Notes under the pieces: model-generated | Told to the model about the DNA's origin: nothing | The model's input: only the letters and a program-made list of their open reading frames with translations | The model's database searches: none | Position numbers and translations under genes: made by a program | Assembly: GCA_022790755.1 (NCBI GenBank) | Contig: JAAVXR010000014.1 | Location: 1 to 64,000, forward strand | Origin: Hespellia sp. | GTDB taxonomy: Bacteria > Bacillota > Clostridia > Lachnospirales > Lachnospiraceae | DNA length: 64,000 nucleotides | Direction of reading: 5' to 3' | In this document: positions 1 through 8,642 of the stretch, in pieces | Layout: each line of letters starts with the position of its first letter | How positions within the stretch are numbered: position 1 is the stretch's first letter

Positions 1-199
1 AGTAAGAAGGCAAATAAATACAGTAGTAAATACCCCCAATTCCTACTACGATTTTACTACGTTTCATGGCTTCAACTTGCCACATTTTGCCCCGTTTTGC
101 TCATTCTGTGATTTTTTTAACAATTTTCTTTGGAAAAATAAACCTCGCAAAACGTGCCAAAACACGGCGTTTTCGGGCATTTTGAGAAAGGAATAAATT

Positions 200-661
200 A
201 TGATTAAGATACTTTTCGTCTGCCACGGCAACATCTGCCGCTCCCCAATGGCCGAATTTCTATTCCGCGATATTGTACAAAAACTCGGCATGGGAGCCGA
301 GTTTCACGTTGCCTCCGCAGCGACCAGCCGGGAGGAGATCGGCAATCCCGTGCACTATGGAACCACTAGAAAGCTAAAAGAATTTGGAATCAGCACGGCG
401 GGGAAATATGCCGTGCAATTGAAGAAAAAAGACTATGAGGAGTATGACTACCTGATTGGAATGGAACACCAAAATATCCGAAGTATGCTTCGGATTCTCG
501 GCAAAGATCCAGACCATAAGATTCACATGCTTCTGGACTTTTCAGACCATCCGAGAAATATTGCAGATCCCTGGTATACAGGAAATTTCGATAAGACCTA
601 TGAAGACGTCAAAGAGGGATGTGAGGGACTCTTACAGTACATTCTGGAACATGATATGTGA
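200..661 (+). CDS. Low molecular weight protein-tyrosine phosphatase
   Basis: ORF with N-terminal CHGNICRSPMAE (CxxxxCR[ST] P-loop) and C-terminal DPWYTGNF motif; RBS-like GAAAGGA upstream. Confidence 0.93.
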   Translation: MIKILFVCHGNICRSPMAEFLFRDIVQKLGMGAEFHVASAATSREEIGNPVHYGTTRKLKEFGISTAGKYAVQLKKKDYEEYDYLIGMEHQNIRSMLRILGKDPDHKIHMLLDFSDHPRNIADPWYTGNFDKTYEDVKEGCEGLLQYILEHDM

Positions 662-708
662 TGAATAGGTAAGGGTGTTGTTCACCCGCCCTCTAGGAGG
701 AAACGGAT

Positions 709-1197
709 ATGGCTTTCACACATTTTGATGAAAATGGAAAAGCAGTGATGGTAGATGTAACAGAGAAGGAAGACACAGAGCGGGAGGCAACGGCAGCCGG
801 GAAGATTTGGGTCAACCGTGCGGTATACGACGCTATTACGTCTGGAAATGTAGAGAAGGGGGATGTGCTCGGTATTGCGACCACCGCGGGAATTATGGCG
901 GCGAAGCGCACATTTGAGTTGATTCCGCTGTGTCACATTCTTCCTTTGACAGGATGTAAGATTGAATTTTCAATGAATGCAAAGGACAGAAGCATTTCTT
1001 GTCGGTGCACGGTAAAAGTGACGGGGAAAACTGGCGTGGAGATGGAGGCTTTGACAGGGGTTAGTACGGCTTTGCTGACGATATATGATATGTGTAAAGC
1101 GCTGGACAAGTCCATGGAAATCGGTGAAATCTATCTGTGCAGAAAAACTGGTGGTAAAAGTGGAGAAATCAAAAATCAGTGTGCGAAACGGAGATGA
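709..1197 (+). CDS. moaC: Cyclic pyranopterin monophosphate synthase MoaC
   Basis: [43 protein letters not shown] and [24 protein letters not shown] are typical MoaC motifs; AGGAGG RBS. Confidence 0.95.
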   Translation: MAFTHFDENGKAVMVDVTEKEDTEREATAAGKIWVNRAVYDAITSGNVEKGDVLGIATTAGIMAAKRTFELIPLCHILPLTGCKIEFSMNAKDRSISCRCTVKVTGKTGVEMEALTGVSTALLTIYDMCKALDKSMEIGEIYLCRKTGGKSGEIKNQCAKRR

Positions 1198-1203
1198 CAG
1201 CGT

Positions 1204-2169
1204 ATGAGAATGGGCGCGGTGATATCGGCGGCGGAGAAATCGCTGCGAAGAGAATATTATGAGCAGAATATGACGTCTGACGAACCGACAATGGCAGAGC
1301 GTGCGGTCGTGAATTTTCAAAGGGCTGGCGTCAGAGATATCGTGGTTGTTACGGGGGATCGGACGGGGGAATTGGAAAGAGCGTTGCGTAAGTATGGTGT
1401 GATTTTTCTGAGAAATAATCGTTATGAATCCGGGCAAATGCTGGATTCTGCGAGAATCGGACTTCGTTATTTGCAGGAACGTTGCGATAGTATCTTTTTT
1501 TGTCCGGCAGATCTTCCGTTTTTTTCGATGAAGACTGTCCGAAAGATGTGGGAAGCTTGGGAAAAGGAAAGGTCTGTGGTCATTCCTTCCTGTGGTGGAA
1601 AGGCTGGACATCCGGTCTTGATTCCGACGAGTCTTGTACCGTTTATTCTGGACTATCAGGGGGAGCGGGGATTGAAAGGCGCGCTGGATAGCAGCGGTGT
1701 GGAACCAGTCTATGTGACGGTGGAAGATAAAGGTGCAATTCTGAAAAGTAAGTCGGAAGAAGAATTGAAAGAATTGGTTAGATTGCACGATGCAGCATGG
1801 ATGCGTCCGCATGTGAAAGTTCGTCTGATAAACCGACACCCCTGTTTTGGACCGGGAACTGTAACCTTGCTTAGACAAATCGACAGTCTAGGGTCTGTCC
1901 GGGAGGCCTGTGAAAAGACCGGAATCTCTTATAGTAAAGGGTGGAGTATGATTCACGCAGCCGAGGAAGGGCTGAATGCAAGCATTGTAGAACGCAGAAA
2001 AGGCGGGCGATTCGGCGGGACGGCGAGCGTTACGGAGACGGGCAAAGTAATGATGCGATTGTACGAGCAGTTTGAGCGGGAAGTACAAGAATTGGCGGAG
2101 AAGAGGTTTCAGGAAATTTTTTTGGAAAGCGATTGTTTTTTAAAAAATAATCGACAGGAGGAAGGTTAA
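1204..2169 (+). CDS. MobA/MocA-like nucleotidyltransferase domain fused to C-terminal ModE-type winged HTH
   Basis: N-terminal half resembles NTP_transf_3 (DIVVVTGDR, FFCPADLPFFS, GHPVLIP); C-terminal half LLRQIDSLGSVREACEKTGISYSKGWSMI...GGRFGGTASVTETG resembles ModE/LysR-like HTH; sits in the Mo cluster. Confidence 0.82.
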   Translation: MRMGAVISAAEKSLRREYYEQNMTSDEPTMAERAVVNFQRAGVRDIVVVTGDRTGELERALRKYGVIFLRNNRYESGQMLDSARIGLRYLQERCDSIFFCPADLPFFSMKTVRKMWEAWEKERSVVIPSCGGKAGHPVLIPTSLVPFILDYQGERGLKGALDSSGVEPVYVTVEDKGAILKSKSEEELKELVRLHDAAWMRPHVKVRLINRHPCFGPGTVTLLRQIDSLGSVREACEKTGISYSKGWSMIHAAEEGLNASIVERRKGGRFGGTASVTETGKVMMRLYEQFEREVQELAEKRFQEIFLESDCFLKNNRQEEG

Positions 2170-2170
2170 A

Positions 2171-3190
2171 ATGAAATTGATGAAAACAGAGAATGCTGTC
2201 GGCCAGATTTTGTGCCATGATATCACGCAGATTATCAGAGGTGTTACCAAGGATGCGGTATTTCGGAAAGGACATATCATTCGGGAAGAAGATATTCCGG
2301 TGTTATTGAGTGTGGGAAAGGAACATATTTATATCTGGGAAAATAATGAACATATGTTACATGAAAATGATGCCGCTGAGATATTATATCGTTTCTGTGC
2401 AAATGAAAATATGTCTCCCACTGCTGTGAAAGAAGGGAAAATTGAAGTGATCGCGGACTGTGACGGTTTATTGAAAGTGGATACGGAGAAGTTGAATCGA
2501 ATCAATTCTCTGGGAGAAATGATGATTGCCTCCAGACATGGGAATTTTCCGGTGAAAGCGGGAGATCGGATTGCGGGAACCCGCATCATTCCTCTGGTTA
2601 TCGAGAAGGAAAAAATGGAGTGCGCAAAGGAGATATGTGGGACGGCGCCGATTTTTGAGTTGAAACGGTTTCAGAAAAAAAAGGTGGGGATTGTCACAAC
2701 GGGAAACGAGGTGTACAGCGGGCGGATTCAGGATACGTTTACACCTGTGATTGAAGAGAAGTTGGCGGAATATGATACGGAACTGATTGGGAGGGAACTC
2801 AGCGACGATAACCCACAGAGGATAACCGCCTGTATACAGAAGCTGATTCAAAGAGGAGTGGATCTAATCATCTGTACCGGCGGTATGAGTGTAGACCCAG
2901 ACGACCGGACTCCTCTGGCGATTCGCAATACCGGCGCAAGAGTCGTGACATACGGCGCGCCGGTGCTTCCGGGAGCGATGTTTCTGTTGGCATATTATGA
3001 AGGAAATCTTCCGATTATGGGGCTGCCCGGATGCGTCATGTATGCGAAACGGACGATATTTGATCTGATGCTCCCGCGGGTGATGGCAGGAGAAATACTT
3101 GAAAAGAGGGATATTGACTCTTTGGGTGAGGGTGGTTTCTGTCTGTCATGTCCGGTCTGTACATTTCCAAACTGTGGATTTGGAAAGTAA
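2171..3190 (+). CDS. Molybdopterin-binding protein, MoeA-like
   Basis: MoCF-type motifs VGIVTTGNEVYSGRI, LIICTGGMSVDPDDRTPLAI, PVLPGAMFLLAYYEG, IMGLPGCVMY; C-terminal LSCPVCTFPNCGFGK. Confidence 0.88.
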   Translation: MKLMKTENAVGQILCHDITQIIRGVTKDAVFRKGHIIREEDIPVLLSVGKEHIYIWENNEHMLHENDAAEILYRFCANENMSPTAVKEGKIEVIADCDGLLKVDTEKLNRINSLGEMMIASRHGNFPVKAGDRIAGTRIIPLVIEKEKMECAKEICGTAPIFELKRFQKKKVGIVTTGNEVYSGRIQDTFTPVIEEKLAEYDTELIGRELSDDNPQRITACIQKLIQRGVDLIICTGGMSVDPDDRTPLAIRNTGARVVTYGAPVLPGAMFLLAYYEGNLPIMGLPGCVMYAKRTIFDLMLPRVMAGEILEKRDIDSLGEGGFCLSCPVCTFPNCGFGK

Positions 3191-3297
3191 ACCTGCATGC
3201 GCCCACAAAGAACATACCACCATGCGTGAAAGTTATGAGGGCGCACTTGGCATCCCTGAATTCATGCCGCCTAATCGGCGGCGGACTTTTAAAGTAA
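3188..3297 (+). repeat. Copy 1 of a three-copy ~110-bp dispersed structured element
   Basis: TAAACCTGCATGCGCCC...GAGGGCGCACTTGGCATCCCTGA...ATGCCGCCTAATCGGCGGCGGACTTTTAAAGTAA; matches reverse complements of 22201-22312 and 51582-51692 almost end to end. Confidence 0.93.
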
Positions 3298-3357
3298 AGT
3301 CGATGGGTTCGGAAAATAAAGATCAATGAATTCAGAGTATAAGAGCCAGATAGAAAA

Positions 3358-4371
3358 ATGGAAATATGGGATTCATGGACAGACAGTGTGGAGAAAGAAA
3401 TGGAAGATCGTTACGGAAGAGAGATTGATTATATGCGGATTTCGATTACGGATCACTGTAATCTGAAATGCCATTATTGTATGCCGGATGAAATTGCGTT
3501 TCTGTCCGGGCAGGAAATGTTGACTGATGAAGAGATAGTATGTATTTGCAGGGCAGCGGTAAAAACGGGTATCCGAAAGTTTAAAATTACCGGCGGCGAA
3601 CCTCTGGTACGCTTGGGATGTGCAGAGTTGATCGGTGAGATCAAGCGACTTCCAGGGGTGGAGCAGGTGACGTTGACGACAAACGGAGTGTTGCTGGAGG
3701 AGTGGTTACCTCTGTTACTGGAAAATGGATTAGACGCGGTGAATGTCAGCCTGGATACTCTGTGTGAAGATGTGTATGAAAAGGTCACGACAAAGAGGGA
3801 GTTACCTGCCGTATTGAAAGGGATTCATGCTGCGGTGGAAGCAGGTATCCCTGTTAAGATAAACTGTGTACTTCAAAAGGATGTGAACGATTCAGAATGG
3901 GAATCATTGATTCATCTGGCGAAAGAGCAGCCGGTGGATGTACGTTTTATTGAGATGATGCCTATAGGATACGGAAAGCGGTGTCAGTCGGTGTCTAATA
4001 TAGAAGTGCTGGAGAGGCTTCGATGCTGCTATCCTCAGATGACACTAGATACTAGAATCCATGGAAATGGACCGGCTATCTATTATCGGATTCCCGGTTA
4101 TCAGGGTAGTATCGGTTTCATCAGTGCAATTCATGGTAAATTTTGCTGCCATTGCAATCGCATCCGTCTGACAGCCCGGGGAGAGTTGAAACCCTGCTTG
4201 TGTTACGGAGACGGTATTGATCTGCGGAAAATACTGCAAAGCTCTGCAAATGTGGAGCAAAAATTGCAGGATGCGATGCATAGAGCTGTATGGCAGAAGC
4301 CGGAAGCACATTGTTTTGAAACGCCGGAGGAGATTACAGAATTCAGAAAAATGATTCAGATAGGGGGATGA
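3358..4371 (+). CDS. moaA: GTP 3',8-cyclase MoaA (radical SAM); start may be ATG 3400, which has GGAGAAAG upstream
   Basis: GREIDYMRISITDHCNLKCHYCMP radical SAM motif; KITGGEPLVR; C-terminal CCHCNRIRLTARGELKPCL cluster motif. Confidence 0.95.
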   Translation: MEIWDSWTDSVEKEMEDRYGREIDYMRISITDHCNLKCHYCMPDEIAFLSGQEMLTDEEIVCICRAAVKTGIRKFKITGGEPLVRLGCAELIGEIKRLPGVEQVTLTTNGVLLEEWLPLLLENGLDAVNVSLDTLCEDVYEKVTTKRELPAVLKGIHAAVEAGIPVKINCVLQKDVNDSEWESLIHLAKEQPVDVRFIEMMPIGYGKRCQSVSNIEVLERLRCCYPQMTLDTRIHGNGPAIYYRIPGYQGSIGFISAIHGKFCCHCNRIRLTARGELKPCLCYGDGIDLRKILQSSANVEQKLQDAMHRAVWQKPEAHCFETPEEITEFRKMIQIGG

Positions 4372-5324
4372 TGCGGATGGAGCAGGTGGGAAGAATTGCG
4401 GCAATATGTATCAGTAGAGAACGGGGAACACAGAAAGAGGAAGTACAGTCTGTTGTACTGAAAGAAGACTGGGGGATAGAAGGGGATGCGCATGCCGGAA
4501 ACTGGCATCGGCAGGTAAGTCTACTATCATTGGAAAAGATAGAGCAATTTCGAAAGAGTGGAGCGCAGGTTGACTTTGGTGCTTTTGGAGAAAATCTGGT
4601 GGTGGAAGGGTTCGACTTTCGGATGCTTCCGGTGGGGTCCAGACTGTTGGTCAATGAAGTTGTCTTCGAACTGACGCAGATCGGAAAAGAATGTCATCGA
4701 CATTGCGCAATTTATCAGAAGATGGGGGACTGTATCATGCCACGGGAGGGTGTTTTTGCCAAAGTGGTAAAAGGAGGGCACATTCACGTGGGGGATGAGA
4801 TAGCCTTGCTTTTGCCCGATACAGACAGACCGTTTACCGCCGCTGTGATTACGCTGAGTGACAAAGGATTTGCAGGAGAACGGGAAGATAAAAGTGGTCC
4901 TTTGATTCGGGAGATGTTACTGCAGGAAGATTATGAGGTGATAGAAACGTTTTTGCTTGCGGACGAACGTCTGGAGCTGGAGCGTCACCTTTGCAGGCTC
5001 GCAGATCAAAGACAGGTGAACGTGATTTTTACGTCGGGCGGAACTGGATTTTCTAGGCGGGATATCACGCCGGAAGCGACGACGGCAGTCTGCGATCGAA
5101 TGGCACCGGGGATTGCCGAGGCGATTCGTGTCTATTCGCTGGGAATTACGAAGCGTGCCATGTTAAGTCGTGCAGTTTCCGGGATACGCGGAAATACGTT
5201 GATTGTAAATCTTCCCGGCAGTCCGAAAGCGGTTCAGGAAAGTCTGGAATATATTCTGCCAGTATTGGCGCATGGTCTTGGGATTCTGAGAGGAACAGAG
5301 TTTGAATGTGGAAAACAGGTATGA
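4368..5324 (+). CDS. MOSC domain fused to MogA/MoaB-type molybdopterin adenylyltransferase
   Basis: N-terminal MOSC (EGDAHAG, GAFGENLVVEG, CHRHCAIYQ); C-terminal MogA (AAVITLSDKGFAGEREDKSGP, FTSGGTGFSRRDITPEAT, LIVNLPGSPKAVQESL). Confidence 0.92.
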   Translation: MMRMEQVGRIAAICISRERGTQKEEVQSVVLKEDWGIEGDAHAGNWHRQVSLLSLEKIEQFRKSGAQVDFGAFGENLVVEGFDFRMLPVGSRLLVNEVVFELTQIGKECHRHCAIYQKMGDCIMPREGVFAKVVKGGHIHVGDEIALLLPDTDRPFTAAVITLSDKGFAGEREDKSGPLIREMLLQEDYEVIETFLLADERLELERHLCRLADQRQVNVIFTSGGTGFSRRDITPEATTAVCDRMAPGIAEAIRVYSLGITKRAMLSRAVSGIRGNTLIVNLPGSPKAVQESLEYILPVLAHGLGILRGTEFECGKQV

Positions 5325-6226
5325 GAAAATGGGAAATATTGAAAAAGGTGCTGCATAAACTCGGCATAAGGAAGTACGTTTCGGCATGCTGTCTGACGGC
5401 TGTGATCGTCGTTTTGAGTCTAATAGCTTGTGCGGGCGCCCCGAGTACGAATGATGAGGACTTGACGTCTGAGGAAACTGAGATTCAGGTATTTATTGCG
5501 GCCAGTCTGCACACGGTTATGGAGGAATTGGCAGACATATATCATGAGAAACATCCGGAAATCACGATTACTTACAGTACGGACAGCTCAGGAACGCTGA
5601 TGAACCAGATTGAGGAAGGGTTTGCGTGCGATATCTTCTTTTCGGCGGCGCAGAAGCAGATGGATCAACTGGAAATGGATGGATTTCTGTTGGATAAGAC
5701 GAGAGCGAATGTGGTGAATAACCAAGTAGTTGTGATTACCCGGAAGGATAGTGAAACATATGTGACGGGATTGGAGAATCTGGAAGCTGCGGAGAACATT
5801 GCATTAGCCGGCGGAAGTGTTCCAGTTGGAAAATATACGAGACAGGCACTTGTCCGTCTAGGGATTTTGGATGAAATGGATTTGCCGGAAGAGATCACGA
5901 CGGAACAAATCTCGAAGGCGCTTGGCGGTGTAGAAATCAGCGAGCAGCCGAATGTCAGTAGCGTTCTGAAAGCAGTGGCTGAGGGCGCCTGTGAGGTGGG
6001 TACGATTTATTATTCGGATACTTACGGATATGAGGATGAGGTGATGATTCTGCAGAGGGTGAGCAGTGATTTGACGGGAGATGTGATTTATCCGATTGCA
6101 CAGATTGTAAATCCGGAAGCGGATGACATGCAGACACAGGCGGCGGCAGATTTTCTTGCATTTGTTCTTTCAGATGAAGCAAAGGCTGTATTTGAAGAGT
6201 ACTATTTTGACACGAAGGTAAACTAA
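5306..6226 (+). CDS. modA: Molybdate ABC transporter substrate-binding lipoprotein ModA
   Basis: Lipobox LSLIACAG; VFIAASLHTVMEELADIY...YSTDSSGTLMNQIEEGFACDIFFSAAQKQMDQL; followed by modB and modC. Confidence 0.94.
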   Translation: MWKTGMRKWEILKKVLHKLGIRKYVSACCLTAVIVVLSLIACAGAPSTNDEDLTSEETEIQVFIAASLHTVMEELADIYHEKHPEITITYSTDSSGTLMNQIEEGFACDIFFSAAQKQMDQLEMDGFLLDKTRANVVNNQVVVITRKDSETYVTGLENLEAAENIALAGGSVPVGKYTRQALVRLGILDEMDLPEEITTEQISKALGGVEISEQPNVSSVLKAVAEGACEVGTIYYSDTYGYEDEVMILQRVSSDLTGDVIYPIAQIVNPEADDMQTQAAADFLAFVLSDEAKAVFEEYYFDTKVN

Positions 6227-6228
6227 AG

Positions 6229-6933
6229 ATGGAGAATATGATAGAAGCTCTAAAGAGTCTGGATTGGAGTCCGCTGTATATTTCCTTGAAAACGGGAATT
6301 GTAGCTACAATATTTTCCTTTTTCCTGGGACTTTATGCCGCATGCAGGGTGATGAAAGCATCACCGAGAAAGAAAGCGGTGTTGGATGGAATTCTGACGC
6401 TGCCGATGGTGTTGCCGCCTACAGTCGCAGGATTTTTTCTATTGTTGTTTTTCAGCAGACGCCGTCTGCTCGGTATGTTTTTGTATGAATATTTTGGTAT
6501 AAAAGTAGTGCAGTCCTGGTTAGGGTGTGTTCTGGCAGCGACGGTGATCTCATTTCCGCTGATGTATCGCAATGCCAGAGCAGCATTTGAGCAGATTGAC
6601 GTCAATCTGATTTATGTCGGGCGCACCTTGGGGATGTCCGATCGAAAAATCTTCTGGAGGATTGTGGTGCCGTCGGCAGGACCGGGGATTGCATCGGGTA
6701 CGATTCTGACGTTTGCCAGGGCGCTGGGAGAGTACGGAGCAACCGTGATGTTGGCCGGTAATATTCCAGGGAAGACTGGAACCATTTCCCAGAAGATTGC
6801 GATGGTTGTGCAGGACGGTGACTATGAGAGCGCTGGCTTCTGGGTTCTGGTCGTGTTGATGATTGCATTTGGAATTATCTATTTGGTGAATATGGTAACC
6901 GGGAAAAAGGGTTGGACGATGAAGCGATGGTAG
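6229..6933 (+). CDS. modB: Molybdate ABC transporter permease ModB
   Basis: Multi-TM protein with LGEYGATVMLAGNIPGKTGTI typical of ModB. Confidence 0.95.
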   Translation: MENMIEALKSLDWSPLYISLKTGIVATIFSFFLGLYAACRVMKASPRKKAVLDGILTLPMVLPPTVAGFFLLLFFSRRRLLGMFLYEYFGIKVVQSWLGCVLAATVISFPLMYRNARAAFEQIDVNLIYVGRTLGMSDRKIFWRIVVPSAGPGIASGTILTFARALGEYGATVMLAGNIPGKTGTISQKIAMVVQDGDYESAGFWVLVVLMIAFGIIYLVNMVTGKKGWTMKRW

Positions 6934-6968
6934 AAAAGGTATAAAGGATAAAAGTAAAGGAAAAAAAT

Positions 6969-8033
6969 ATGAAGCTGGAAGTGGATATTCGGAAAAATCT
7001 GGGAGATTTCCGGTTGGATGTACAATTGAAAAGTCAGTCGTCAAGAATTGGAATATTGGGTGCTTCTGGCAGTGGGAAGAGTATGTTGCTCAAATCACTT
7101 GCTGGTATTGAGACGCCAGATGTCGGCCGAATTCAAATAGGAGAGAATGTATTTTTTGATTCGTCCCGAAAACGGAATATAAAACCGCAAATACGCAGAG
7201 TTGGGTATTTGTTTCAGAATTATGCGTTATTTCCGAGGATGACGGTGGAGAAAAATATTGAAGCTGGATTGCGAGGTGACAGGGAGCAGAAACGACGACG
7301 TGTGCTGGAGATGATGGAAAAATTTCAGATATCAGATCTGGCAGGACGCCTCCCAAGTGAATTGTCCGGTGGGCAGCAACAGCGGGTCGCACTGGCGCGG
7401 ATTATGGCCTATCAACCGGATGTTGTCTTGCTGGATGAGCCGTTTGCCGCGCTGGATATGTACTTGAAAGATCGGTTGCAGCAGGAAATGGCAGATATGT
7501 TGAAAGATTATCCTGGCATTGTTATACTGGTTTCGCACAGTAGAGATGAAATCTATCGCTTCAGTGAAGAGTTGTTGGTGATGCAACGGGGAGCTTCGCT
7601 TATTTTAGGAAGGACAAAGGAGATTTTTGAAGATCCAAGATTTGTGGAGGCTGCCAGGTTGACGGGGTGCAGAAATTTTTCTAGGATTCGGAGACTGGAC
7701 GTGCATACAGTGGAAGCTGCAGATTGGGGAATTGTGTTGCATTTTCAGGGAGATGTTCCGGAGTGGGTAGTCAGTGTCGGGTATCGGGCGCATGATTTTG
7801 TGCCGTTATGGGGAGAAAGAACAAGGAATTGTCTGAAACTGCGGGTGGAGAGTCTGGCACAAGTTCCTTTTGAGTGGCACTATTATGTGTTGCCGGAAAA
7901 GGACACAGAAGAAAAGAGTACGCTCTGTTGGTTTGTACAACAAAAAAGTTGGAGAAATTTGGAAGAGAGAGGAATGCCGGATTATTTGCAATTGGAGGAA
8001 GAAAAGATTTTGTTTTTAAAAGATTCTTGTTAA
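6969..8033 (+). CDS. modC: Molybdate ABC transporter ATP-binding protein ModC
   Basis: Walker A GASGSGKS, signature LSGGQQQRVALARI, Walker B VVLLDEPFAALD; follows modB. Confidence 0.93.
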   Translation: MKLEVDIRKNLGDFRLDVQLKSQSSRIGILGASGSGKSMLLKSLAGIETPDVGRIQIGENVFFDSSRKRNIKPQIRRVGYLFQNYALFPRMTVEKNIEAGLRGDREQKRRRVLEMMEKFQISDLAGRLPSELSGGQQQRVALARIMAYQPDVVLLDEPFAALDMYLKDRLQQEMADMLKDYPGIVILVSHSRDEIYRFSEELLVMQRGASLILGRTKEIFEDPRFVEAARLTGCRNFSRIRRLDVHTVEAADWGIVLHFQGDVPEWVVSVGYRAHDFVPLWGERTRNCLKLRVESLAQVPFEWHYYVLPEKDTEEKSTLCWFVQQKSWRNLEERGMPDYLQLEEEKILFLKDSC

Positions 8034-8081
8034 CTATTCTTTTTAGAAGAGGGGAAGAGAAAGCGGAAATGGAGGATAGGT

Positions 8082-8642
8082 ATGGAAACCTTGTTTAGAA
8101 TAGACGGTCAGATATTACTGTGGATTCAGGAAAACATCCGGCAGGACTGGATGACGCCGTTTTGGGAGTTTATTACATCGCTGGGGGATAAAGGATGGTT
8201 TTGGATTGCACTGTCTTTGTGTCTCATCATTCCAAAGAAGACGCGAAATGCGGGAATCGCCGCGCTGTTGTCAATTGCCGTGGGAGCATTATTCACGAAC
8301 GCAATTCTGAAAGAGTTGATAGCACGTACCCGGCCATATGAAGTAGTGGAGGGACTGCAGGCGTTGATTCCAGGGCCAAAAGACTTTTCATTTCCATCGG
8401 GACATACCTGCGCGTCTTTTTCGGCAGCGTTTACTTATTATCGAACGCTGCCGAGACGATATGGGTGTATATTGATCGTGCTTGCCGTGCTGATCGCCTT
8501 TTCGCGCCTTTACGTGGGCGTGCACTATCCAACAGATATTTTGGGAGGACTTTTGATTGGATTTGCAGCAAGTAAGATTGTGCAAGCTGGTCAGCATTTA
8601 TTGGAGAAGGGCGATCAAGAGAAATCACGTTTCTCAAATTAG
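8082..8642 (+). CDS. PAP2-family phosphatase
   Basis: [44 protein letters not shown]2 motifs. Confidence 0.92.
   Translation: METLFRIDGQILLWIQENIRQDWMTPFWEFITSLGDKGWFWIALSLCLIIPKKTRNAGIAALLSIAVGALFTNAILKELIARTRPYEVVEGLQALIPGPKDFSFPSGHTCASFSAAFTYYRTLPRRYGCILIVLAVLIAFSRLYVGVHYPTDILGGLLIGFAASKIVQAGQHLLEKGDQEKSRFSN

Noticed and set aside
673-700. Possible Moco riboswitch or SD-sequestering hairpin before moaC (GGGTG/CACCC and CCTC-TAG-GAGG)
   Set aside because: Only 4-5-bp stems and far too short for a Moco RNA; not distinguishable from chance
970-1878. 302-aa minus-strand ORF
   Set aside because: Antisense to moaC and the MobA-ModE gene, low-complexity His/Arg/Phe-rich translation with no family motif; shadow ORF
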